Below, one piece after another: positions 13,730 through 20,748 of a stretch of DNA of 21,314 nucleotides. A program made the position numbers and the translations under genes. A model generated the notes under the pieces. The model was not told the DNA's origin. It made no database searches and saw only the letters and a list, made by a program, of their open reading frames with translations. Within the stretch, counting starts at the first letter, position 1. Each line of letters opens with the position of its first letter. This DNA comes from a virus, in the IMG/VR virus record IMGVR_UViG_3300047319_001025, positions 1 to 21,314 of that record, one strand, 5' to 3'.

Positions 13730-14806
13730 ATGGCCGACACGTACGGCGCGATTGAGCTGCCGGTCCTCGCGCCAACCGACGGCCCCGACCCGAACGTCGC
13801 CGCGCTCTCCGCGGTCTCCGACCCCGGTCTCGACGTCATGCTCGCCTTCCTCAAGGCGGTCGTGAACGCCGAGCTAGCGGACGCGTGGCACAAGCGCGCT
13901 CCGGCTCAAGACCCCATCGGCTTCGTCTTCCCGTACAACCCGGAAGATGCTGGCGGCGGCTTCTTCAACGACCGCAAGGGCGGCGCGCTCTACGGCTACC
14001 GCAGGCCGAACGTCGCCGGCTACGACTACTCCGACGGCTTCCGCGTCACGGAAGACGCGTGGACCTTCCTCTGGGTTCCGCCTGAGCAACCGCAAGCGCG
14101 CTCGGGGCCATATAAGCCGATCATCAACGGCCTGGCGAAGGTCGTGGACGAGGCCGTCTACCTGACGCGCCACCCGGCGTATCAGAAGCCGCTCGACACG
14201 GACCCGAAGGCGCTAGACGTCGCCGCGCTTCCGAGCAGCATCCTGCTCACGAAGGCGACGCTGACGTCGCAGCACACCTACGCGGGTGCTGGCCTCGACG
14301 GCAGCATCGGACCGGCGGTCATCGGTCCCTCGCGCGGCATCACAATCGCGCTCGGCGGCACGGCCGGCAGCTTCACCGTCGGCTCGACCATCACGCTGTC
14401 GGGCCTCGACGTTCTCGGCTTCGCGCAGAGCGAAGTCTTCGTCATCCTGACGGGCGCCGAGACGTTTGCGTCAGCCAACGGATACACCGCCGTAACCAGC
14501 GTCGCAATCGACGCACAGACGGGCACCGCTGGAACCATCACCGTTGGCACTGGCGCCTTCGCCGGCCGTGGGACGCTCCTACTGCCGGCTCTCGGCGCCA
14601 TGCTCATCTGGCCGCTGAAGCAAGCGGCCTGGCGCTACCTCAAGATCCAACGCGAGGGCGCGAAGCCGATGGCCTACCCGGCCATTGAGTTCTCCTACGT
14701 CGTTCGTGAGCAGCGCGTTCGCGACATCAGCGACGACGCAGACGCCTCTCTGACGGCCTCGCTACTGCGCTCCGATGGCTCGGTCATCGAGTCGTTCATT
14801 CCGTAG
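13730..14806 (+). CDS. gp37-position protein (tail terminator?) with inserted Ig-like domain
   Basis: 358 residues from ATG 13730, four bases after the previous stop. By order it sits where Mu has gp37 (DUF1834, tail terminator). The N-terminal part (about 25-160) is alpha/beta with G-F-V-F-P-Y and W-T-F-L-W-V strands and the helix P-I-I-N-G-L-A-K-V-V-D. Residues about 195-280 are very different: Thr/Ser/Gly/Val-rich with F-T-V-G-S-T-I-T-L-S-G-L-D-V and T-S-V-A-I, like Ig-like beta domains displayed on phage structural proteins. The last 70 residues return to an alpha/beta style and end with a strand. The Ig-like part thus looks inserted into the parent fold. Length is well above the usual 150-200. 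The tail-terminator call is from position. Confidence 0.6.
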   Translation: MADTYGAIELPVLAPTDGPDPNVAALSAVSDPGLDVMLAFLKAVVNAELADAWHKRAPAQDPIGFVFPYNPEDAGGGFFNDRKGGALYGYRRPNVAGYDYSDGFRVTEDAWTFLWVPPEQPQARSGPYKPIINGLAKVVDEAVYLTRHPAYQKPLDTDPKALDVAALPSSILLTKATLTSQHTYAGAGLDGSIGPAVIGPSRGITIALGGTAGSFTVGSTITLSGLDVLGFAQSEVFVILTGAETFASANGYTAVTSVAIDAQTGTAGTITVGTGAFAGRGTLLLPALGAMLIWPLKQAAWRYLKIQREGAKPMAYPAIEFSYVVREQRVRDISDDADASLTASLLRSDGSVIESFIP

Positions 14807-14826
14807 CTCCAACCCCACAGGTCAAC

Positions 14827-15387
14827 ATGCCCGCACCTCGCCCGCCGCGTCGACTCGTGGTGTTCGCCAACCCCTATTTCCAACTCGACCACAACGGCAT
14901 GCCGTGCGGCGCTGTCCGCGAGGACGGCGACCGCCGCATCCGCCGCTGGGTCGGGGCGAAGCTATGCGTGCGCATCAACGCGTCGCAGATGATCAAGGGC
15001 GTCGAGGAAGTCTCGGACCAGGACAACTGGTTCGAGTTCTCCGGCGCCGAGGTCGAGATCGACGACACGCGCGACCACCGCGCGGCCCTTCGCGCCGGGC
15101 ACCTCTTCCCGGCCAACCAGCACACCGCGCGGCGCGGGAGTCTCGGGGAACAGAAGCTCGAAGTGCTCCCGCTGGAACAGGCGCTCGAGGCGGCCCGCAA
15201 AGAGGCCGTTGCGAAGTGGCAAGCCGCCTACGGCGAGGAGCCCGAGTTCGTCGCCTACGAGAAGGAGAGCGGGTCGCTGCACGCGCCTCCGGCCTCGAAG
15301 GCTGAACCGAAGGCCGAACCGAAAGCAGCCGCGCAGGTCGCGGCACCTCCGTCGAGCGCGCGGGTCGCGTCGGCCAAGGGGACCTGA
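14827..15387 (+). CDS. hypothetical protein at the Mu gp38 position
   Basis: 186 residues from ATG 14827, only a weak AGG upstream. Residues 8-75 look like a compact beta-rich domain (V-V-F-A-N-P-Y-F near the start; W-V-G-A-K-L, then W-F-E-F). Residues about 118-135 are a charged helix. From about 150 to the end it is a low-complexity Ala/Pro/Lys/Glu tail with a repeated K-A-E-P unit, probably disordered. It precedes the sheath gene, as the uncharacterised gp38 does in Mu. No function is inferred beyond likely involvement in tail assembly. Confidence 0.6.
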   Translation: MPAPRPPRRLVVFANPYFQLDHNGMPCGAVREDGDRRIRRWVGAKLCVRINASQMIKGVEEVSDQDNWFEFSGAEVEIDDTRDHRAALRAGHLFPANQHTARRGSLGEQKLEVLPLEQALEAARKEAVAKWQAAYGEEPEFVAYEKESGSLHAPPASKAEPKAEPKAAAQVAAPPSSARVASAKGT

Positions 15388-15388
15388 C

Positions 15389-16894
15389 ATGCCCATCATC
15401 ATCGCTGGATTCTCCGCGTCGACCAAGCGGCCCGGGTTCTTCGGGCAGACCGTCTTCGGCGCGGGTCCGATCTCGATTGGGTCGATTCCGCTCATCTGTC
15501 TGCTCGTCGGCCTCAAGTCGTCGGCAGGGACGATGGTGGCGGACGTGGACGTGCTCAGCGTCTCGGACCAGACGACGCTCAACACGTACGCAGGCGCCGG
15601 CTCCGAGCTCGCGCGCATGGGCTACCAGGCCCTCAAGGTGCCAGGCGTCCAGCTCAGGATTGCCACGCCCACGAGCGGCGGCGGCGTCGCTGCGACTGCA
15701 ACGGTGACCATCGGCGGCTCGTGGACCGTTGCTGGCACGGTGGGCGTTCGTGTCGGCGGCAAACTCTACACGGCGCCCGTCGCAGCGAACGACACTACGG
15801 ACAACGTGGGCGTTGCCCTCGCGGCGTCAATCAACGCGGACACGACTGCGCCGGTCACGGCTGCCGACGTCGCTAGCGTCGTTACGCTGACGGTCAAGCA
15901 AGTCGGCATCCGCGGCAACGAATACGTCCTGTTCAAGGACCTCACGGCGGCGCCGTCGGGCCTCACCGCGGCGGTGGCAGGCGGCTCCTCGGTCACGGGT
16001 GGTGGCGTGCTGTTCCACAACGGCACCGTCGCCGAGACGATGACCACCTTGCTGGCCACGCTCTTCCCCGGGCGTTACCACCGCATCGCGATCGCGCAGA
16101 ACGACGCGACGTCTCTGGCCGCCTGGAAGACGCAGCTCAACAACAAGGCCGCGTCGACCGAGGGCCGCATGGAGCACGCGGTGTTCTCGACGAACATCGC
16201 GCTGTCTTCCTTGGCAACCATCGCGACGACGACGCTCAATAACGAGCGCTTCCAGGCGTGCTGGCTCCTCAACTCGGAGTCTCACTCGAGCGAGATCAGC
16301 GCGGCCATGGCGGCGCTACGCACGTTCAAGGAGCAGACCGATCCGGGCAGCGGCTACGACGGCGTGGTCCTCGCGGGCATTGCGCCTCAGGCAGCACCGG
16401 GAGACGTGGCGACGAGTGGCACCCAGGAGACGGCGCTCGGCGAAGGCGTCACGCCGCTGCTCACGAACAGCGACGGCACGGTTTCGGTCGTGCGTGCTGT
16501 CACGACGCACAGCCTCAACGGGTCCAATCCGGACTACCGCACGCTCGACACGGCGCAGTCCGTCGTCCCGGACTACGTGCGCGACGTGCTGAATCTCGAG
16601 TGGACGACGAGCTTCGTCCGCGCCAACCCGAAGGTTGCAGACAACCCCAACACGGCGGCGGGCGAGAAGCCGCGACCGGCTGGCGTTGCCACGCCCAAGT
16701 CCTGGAATGACCGCGTGTCGGTCATCCTGTCGCAGCTCGAGGACCAAACCATCCTCACGGAGACGGCACTCAACCTGCCCGTCTCGGCGTTCGACGATAG
16801 CGGGCCGACCCCGCACATCCTCACGGCAGCGCCGGTGGTTCCTACTCCTATCAACCACCAGGTTGGAGTGCTCGTAAGCCAGTTGAACGCGTAA
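15389..16894 (+). CDS. contractile tail sheath protein (Mu L-like)
   Basis: 501 residues from ATG 15389, with AAGGGG seven bases upstream; the frame is open back to 15209 but that overlaps the previous gene. It is close to Mu gpL in length and order. The N-terminus has P-I-I-I-A-G-F and a strand-rich region with S-V-S-D-Q-T-T-L-N-T-Y-A-G-x-G-S-E-L. Residues about 95-205 form the Gly/Ala/Thr/Val-rich beta domain with G-x-R-G-N-E usual for this family. The C-terminal half has L-F-P-G-R-Y-H-R-I-A-I, then D-P-G-S-G-Y-D-G-V and a terminal P-I-N-H-Q-V-G-V-L-V-S-Q-L. The subunits form the outer tail cylinder that contracts around the tube. This shows the virion is a myovirus. Confidence 0.88.
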   Translation: MPIIIAGFSASTKRPGFFGQTVFGAGPISIGSIPLICLLVGLKSSAGTMVADVDVLSVSDQTTLNTYAGAGSELARMGYQALKVPGVQLRIATPTSGGGVAATATVTIGGSWTVAGTVGVRVGGKLYTAPVAANDTTDNVGVALAASINADTTAPVTAADVASVVTLTVKQVGIRGNEYVLFKDLTAAPSGLTAAVAGGSSVTGGGVLFHNGTVAETMTTLLATLFPGRYHRIAIAQNDATSLAAWKTQLNNKAASTEGRMEHAVFSTNIALSSLATIATTTLNNERFQACWLLNSESHSSEISAAMAALRTFKEQTDPGSGYDGVVLAGIAPQAAPGDVATSGTQETALGEGVTPLLTNSDGTVSVVRAVTTHSLNGSNPDYRTLDTAQSVVPDYVRDVLNLEWTTSFVRANPKVADNPNTAAGEKPRPAGVATPKSWNDRVSVILSQLEDQTILTETALNLPVSAFDDSGPTPHILTAAPVVPTPINHQVGVLVSQLNA

Positions 16895-16957
16895 CGCGCT
16901 CGCTGAAACGGACTCGCTCAAGAACGACGGAAGCCCCCGGCTCCGAAAGGCACAGTC

Positions 16958-17335
16958 ATGGCAAGCACGACGACCTTCATGTCGTTCATTTACAACTTGA
17001 AGCGCATCGAAGCCGCCCAGAATTCGAACGTCGACATCGACAACAACGCGACGCAGATGATCGGCGACGGCAAGGTCATCGCGATCGCGCAGGGCGTTGC
17101 GACCGTACAGGTCACGGGCGACTTCGTGTTCACGAACGACGACACCGACGCGGCTGGCATGACGTCAGACGTCATCAACGTCAAGACGGCCACGGTGTCC
17201 TTCCTGTTCGGAACCAAGCTCTTCTCGTGTGGCGTGCAGGCAACGAAAGCGTCGGTCAAGTCCACGTCGAAGTCCGGCGAGACGACCATGGCGCTCACGC
17301 TCATCAACACGGAAGCACCGAAGCTCGTCGGATGA
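16958..17335 (+). CDS. tail tube protein (Mu M-like)
   Basis: 125 residues from ATG 16958, with GAAAGG about seven bases upstream and a 63-base spacer after the sheath gene. The size and order (directly after sheath) match Mu gpM. The sequence alternates strands: V-D-I-D-N-N-A around 26, Q-V-T-G-D-F-V-F, then A-T-V-S-F-L-F-G-T and a final T-M-A-L-T-L-I-N-T strand, as expected for the small beta-barrel tube protein of contractile tails. Hexameric rings stack around the tape measure to form the inner tube. Confidence 0.78.
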   Translation: MASTTTFMSFIYNLKRIEAAQNSNVDIDNNATQMIGDGKVIAIAQGVATVQVTGDFVFTNDDTDAAGMTSDVINVKTATVSFLFGTKLFSCGVQATKASVKSTSKSGETTMALTLINTEAPKLVG

Positions 17336-17354
17336 AACAATACCTGGAGGCCAA

Positions 17355-17953
17355 GTGGCCAAGTTCTCCCAGATCGCGAAAGGCACCCGAGCGCTAAAGC
17401 AAGTCACTTTCCCGCTGCTGGACGGCGAGACCCAAGCGACGTGCTCTTTGCGCCCGCTCCTCGGATCAGACGATGCAATCGTACTGGCCGAGGCGCGGGC
17501 GTTTGCCGTTTCTAGTGGGGTAGCAGACCCCAAGGACGGCAACCCGCTCTACGAGTTTGGCAAGGCGATTGCTGTCTGTCTCCACGCGTGCGTGGACTCG
17601 GCGAGCGACCCGAAAAGCCCCGAGCCGTACTTCGAGTCGGCCGAGGAGATCCAGGCGGGCCTGGACCGCGAGCGCATCTTCCTCCTATCCGAGTGGCAGG
17701 CGCGGCACCAGGAGTCGGTCTCGCCGCGCCCGTCGTCGTCGAGCGTCGAGCAGTACATCGCGGACATGTACACGATCGCGTCCGCCGCCGAGGGCGAGGA
17801 CCTCCCTTTCGTCTTGTGGCCGCGCAGCAGGCTGGAGAGCTCTTTAGCTTTTTCGGCCAACATGCTTGTGAGCTTACTAGAGCGCAAATCGCCTACTGGA
17901 TCGGACTCCGCCGAGAATGCGAGCGGCTCCGACCCAAGTCCCAAGCTGGATAG
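17355..17953 (+). CDS. predicted -1 frameshift product of the chaperone gene
   Basis: Same start and first 152 residues as the zero-frame product, then a -1 shift at C CCT TTC (17804-17810) into the frame that ends at TAG 17951-17953, adding 47 residues for 199 in total. The new C-terminus includes A-A-Q-Q-A-G-E-L-F-S-F-F-G and later Q-I-A-Y-W-I-G-L-R-R-E, an amphipathic, aromatic helix unlike the Ser-rich zero-frame tail. Both stops lie within five bases of each other just before the next gene. Programmed -1 shifting is a conserved trait of chaperone genes upstream of tape measures (lambda G/GT and many others, including Mu-like phages). A sequencing error could produce the same pattern. Confidence 0.55.
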
Positions 17954-17957
17954 CTGA
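17355..17957 (+). CDS. tail assembly chaperone, zero-frame product
   Basis: 200 residues from GTG 17355, with GGAGG four bases upstream; the reading back to 17229 overlaps the tube gene. Position between tube and tape measure is the classic site of tail assembly chaperones, which coat the tape measure during tube polymerisation and are absent from the finished virion. Residues 1-30 hold a short beta-rich start (F-P-L-L-D-G), with helices at 40-70 and 95-120 and a V-E-Q-Y-I-A-D-M-Y helix around 134-142. Beyond residue 152 the zero-frame C-terminus is Ser-rich and uses rare codons (TTA twice, CTA), while the -1 frame looks more natural. See the frameshift product. Confidence 0.72.
   Translation: MAKFSQIAKGTRALKQVTFPLLDGETQATCSLRPLLGSDDAIVLAEARAFAVSSGVADPKDGNPLYEFGKAIAVCLHACVDSASDPKSPEPYFESAEEIQAGLDRERIFLLSEWQARHQESVSPRPSSSSVEQYIADMYTIASAAEGEDLPFVLWPRSRLESSLAFSANMLVSLLERKSPTGSDSAENASGSDPSPKLDS
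17804..17859 (+). promoter_or_regulatory. -1 frameshift site: slippery heptamer plus stem-loop
   Basis: C CCT TTC at 17804-17810 fits X XXY YYZ in the zero frame, so both tRNAs re-pair after a -1 slip (CCT to CCC, TTC to TTT). Six bases downstream TGGCCG (17817-17822) is perfectly complementary to CGGCCA (17854-17859); the 31-base loop holds a smaller AGCT/AGCT pair. Spacer length and stem position are those of known stimulatory structures. Confidence 0.55.
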
Positions 17958-17960
17958 CCC

Positions 17961-18539
17961 ATGGCCGCGTTCAAGAACGAGCTCTTTCGCGCGCTTGCCG
18001 GCAAGACCGAGAAGCCGGACGACAAGCGCCCGGCGCCACGCGTCGTGGAGCTTCCCGGCGACGCGTTCGCCGACACGTGGGGCGGCAGGCCCAAGCTCGG
18101 CAAGACGGTCAAGGTGGGCCTCCGGCTCACGTCCGCCGCTGACCTCCAGTACTTCCGCACCGAAGCCAGCAAGCGCGCCGTTCGCGCCTTCCCAGAGGAC
18201 GAAGCCCGCCGCGTTGAAGCCTTCCATGACGCCTTCTGTCGCGAGGCGTTGGGGCGGGCGCTCTGCCAGCCTGACGACGCCTCGCTCCCGTTCTGGGACG
18301 TGCAGTGCGACGCCGTGTTCGTTGCGCTGACGCCGGCGGGCGTGCGGCTGCTCTGCGAAGAGTACGAGGTCTTGAAGGCCGCGACCGACCCGCTGGGCGT
18401 CGAGGTCGACGACGAGAGGCTCCACGCGCTCGGCGACCTCATCGCGGCCGGCGACGTCTGGGCGGAGCTGCCGTTCGAGCGGGCGCGCAAGGTGCGCCGC
18501 CTCCTCAGCCGCGCAATTGCAATGATCGAAGGCGGATAG
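17961..18539 (+). CDS. second small tail-assembly protein, unknown family
   Basis: 192 residues from ATG 17961, three bases after the previous stop and in the same frame, with no strong binding site, so translation is probably coupled. The N-terminus is basic and flexible to about residue 40, followed by V-K-V-G-L-R-L and a helix-rich body with A-F-H-D-A-F-C-R-E-A-L-G around 93-104, F-V-A-L-T-P-A-G-V around 122-130, and a final R-K-V-R-R-L-L-S-R-A-I helix. Its place directly before the tape measure suggests it helps tail assembly, perhaps with the frameshifted chaperone. I do not recognise the family. Confidence 0.65.
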   Translation: MAAFKNELFRALAGKTEKPDDKRPAPRVVELPGDAFADTWGGRPKLGKTVKVGLRLTSAADLQYFRTEASKRAVRAFPEDEARRVEAFHDAFCREALGRALCQPDDASLPFWDVQCDAVFVALTPAGVRLLCEEYEVLKAATDPLGVEVDDERLHALGDLIAAGDVWAELPFERARKVRRLLSRAIAMIEGG

Positions 18540-18540
18540 A

Positions 18541-20745
18541 GTGGCCGACATCCGCATTGGTGTCTCCGCTGCCATCGACGGCACCTTCGCTGCCGTCTTC
18601 GGTCAGATCGAAGGCATCAGTTCGAGAGCGCGCGCGAAGGTCTCGGCCGATGCCGCTGCCATGGGCGTTGCGCACGAGGCCGCAGCCTCGAAGTCTGCAT
18701 CAGCAGCCGAGAAGGCTGCCGCGAAGGCTTCCGCGGCCCAAGAGAAGGAATACGCCAAGGCGCTCACCGCAGCCGAGAAGACGGCCGAGAAGAGGGTGGC
18801 GGCCGCAGAGAAGGCGTCAGAAAGGGAACTGTCGGCGGCGCAGCGCAAGGCCACGCAGATCATCAAGGAAGATGAGCGCGTGGCCGCCGCCTCTGAAAAG
18901 TCGGCGGACAAGGCAGCGAAAGCCCAAGAGTCGGCGGCCTCGCGCGCTGTGAAGGCATGGGCGTCTCAGAGCGCATCCAACTTCGCCAACAAGGTTCGCG
19001 GGGCCGGTCGTCTCGGAATGGAAGTCGCTGGAGCCGCGGGCGTCAACCTCGACGTCGGCTCACTCGCAAAGGCGAACTTCGACTTAGAGAGACGCGTCAC
19101 TCAGATCGCGAACAGCGGTTTTCTCGAAGGTGCCGAGGGCGCTGCTGGGGTTCGGCAGGACCCGAACGCGATTCGGGGCGAAGTTCGCAAAGCGGCGAAC
19201 GCTTCTGCGCTCGGCACGAACGAGGTCGCGAGCGGACTCGCAGCGTTCGTTGGCTCGTCGAGCGACCTCGAGACGGGGCGCGCGGTCATGGGTGACCTCG
19301 CGAAGATGTCGAAGGCGATGGGGGCGAACTTCGAGCAGGTGGCCGACGCTGCCGGCGGCGTGGCGAACAAGCTCGGCGACATCCCGGACAAGGGCAAGGT
19401 CGTCGTCGATGTGATGCGCCAGATCGCGCAGAGCGGCAAGCTCGGCGCCTCCGAGATGAAGGACATGGCGGCCAACATTGCCACCATCATTGGCCCCGCC
19501 AACAAGTTCGCGGAGGGCTCCGAAGAGGCGAGTAAGCACCTCATGACGGCCTTCCAGATCACGAAGAAGCTCGGAGGCGTCAAGGGCCCCGCGCAGGCCG
19601 CTACGGCCGTCGCGTCGTTCGTTGGAGACCTGACAAGCAAGAGCGGCATGAAGCACCTTCAGTCGATCGGCGTGAGCGGGATCGACCAGAAGACTGGAAA
19701 GCTCCAGAGCATCGACAAGGTAATCGAGGCCGTCCTCATTCGAACGGGCGGCGACATGGCGAAGATCGGTGGGACGTTCGCCAACAAGCGGAGCAAAGCC
19801 GTCGTCGACGCGTTTAACGACATCTACATGAGCGCTGAGAAGAAAGAGAAGGGCTCCGGCGTCAAGGCGGTAAAGCAGAAGTTCCAGGAGTTCAACGCGC
19901 CGATCTCGGACAAGGACCTCAAGGACTCGCTCGCCGCGACGATGAAGACGACGGAGAGCAAGGCCCAGCTCTTCAACAACAAGCTCGAAGAGATCGCCGA
20001 GCAGGCCGCCGGCAAGTTGGTTCCTGCGCTAGAAAAGCTGGCGCCGCTGATGCTTATGTTAGCCGAACACACGGCCAAGATGGTTACTCTAGTATCCGAG
20101 AACCCCGTCAAGGCTATTATCCTGGCCATCGTCGGCAGCATCGCCAAGGCCAGTATCGGAACGGTCGTGGCGGAGGCCCTTAAGCGCGCTGTCATGGGTG
20201 GCGCGGGAGGCGGTGGCGGAGGTGGCGGAGGTGGCGGCGGGATCGGCGGCAAGGCTGGCGCAGCGATGATTGGCGTTGCTGGCGGCGCAGCCCTCGGAAC
20301 CGCGATCTTGGCGTCAGCGGAAGGGTCGTTGGCGCGCGCCAGCGAGGGCATGGCCTCCGTCCAGGAAGATGCCGAAGCGCTCAAGCAGGCGCGCGGCGCC
20401 GTCAAGTCCGGGGCCATGACGAAGGAGGACCAAACCGCGCTCCTTCAGGCAACTGTTGAGAAGCAAAGTCTTCAGCAGCGCGTCATGGATGCTGAGGAGG
20501 CGGACAGCTTCATCGGTAGCGCGGCGCAGGGGCTACATGTGATTACCGGCGGTCTCTTTCAGAGCGAGGGCGGCAAGTCAGCTGCTCAAGACGCCGGCAA
20601 CCTCGACGAGCTCAAGGAGCAGCTTGCGCAGAGCAAGGCCGTTCAGGAGCGCCTCGTCGAAGCCATGAAGGGCACGCTCACCGTCAAGGTTGTTGGCGGC
20701 ACCACGCAGAACGTCGACTCCGGCAACATCGGCAGCGGCGGTTGA
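18541..20745 (+). CDS. tail tape measure protein
   Basis: 734 residues from GTG 18541, two bases after the previous stop. Residues about 40-140 are a long Ala/Lys/Glu coiled coil. Residues about 175-430 match the helical core of phage tape-measure proteins: N-F-D-L-E-R-R-V-T-Q-I-A-N near 180, a long series with A-L-G-T-N-E-V-A-S-G-L-A-A-F, S-G-K-L-G-A-S-E-M-K-D-M-A-A-N-I-A and a T-A-V-A-S-F-V-G-D-L helix. Hydrophobic segments at about 521-550 and 568-595 flank a 12-Gly run. The protein sets tail length and may help DNA cross the inner membrane. By the usual 1.5 angstrom per residue rule, the tail would be about 110 nm long. Confidence 0.88.
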   Translation: MADIRIGVSAAIDGTFAAVFGQIEGISSRARAKVSADAAAMGVAHEAAASKSASAAEKAAAKASAAQEKEYAKALTAAEKTAEKRVAAAEKASERELSAAQRKATQIIKEDERVAAASEKSADKAAKAQESAASRAVKAWASQSASNFANKVRGAGRLGMEVAGAAGVNLDVGSLAKANFDLERRVTQIANSGFLEGAEGAAGVRQDPNAIRGEVRKAANASALGTNEVASGLAAFVGSSSDLETGRAVMGDLAKMSKAMGANFEQVADAAGGVANKLGDIPDKGKVVVDVMRQIAQSGKLGASEMKDMAANIATIIGPANKFAEGSEEASKHLMTAFQITKKLGGVKGPAQAATAVASFVGDLTSKSGMKHLQSIGVSGIDQKTGKLQSIDKVIEAVLIRTGGDMAKIGGTFANKRSKAVVDAFNDIYMSAEKKEKGSGVKAVKQKFQEFNAPISDKDLKDSLAATMKTTESKAQLFNNKLEEIAEQAAGKLVPALEKLAPLMLMLAEHTAKMVTLVSENPVKAIILAIVGSIAKASIGTVVAEALKRAVMGGAGGGGGGGGGGGGIGGKAGAAMIGVAGGAALGTAILASAEGSLARASEGMASVQEDAEALKQARGAVKSGAMTKEDQTALLQATVEKQSLQQRVMDAEEADSFIGSAAQGLHVITGGLFQSEGGKSAAQDAGNLDELKEQLAQSKAVQERLVEAMKGTLTVKVVGGTTQNVDSGNIGSGG
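20197..20250 (+). repeat. GGN tract coding for a 12-glycine run
   Basis: Codons 20206-20241 are twelve consecutive glycine codons (mixed GGC, GGA, GGT, GGG), with further Gly-rich sequence on both sides. They join the two hydrophobic segments of the tape measure as a flexible hinge. Such tracts are prone to slippage, so unit number may vary between relatives. Confidence 0.75.
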
Positions 20746-20748
20746 TCC

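Noticed and set aside
17844-17854. T-rich run in the chaperone gene as a slippery site
   Set aside because: The zero-frame codons there (GCT TTT TCG) do not allow both tRNAs to re-pair after a -1 slip; the C CCT TTC heptamer 40 bases upstream fits the rule fully.
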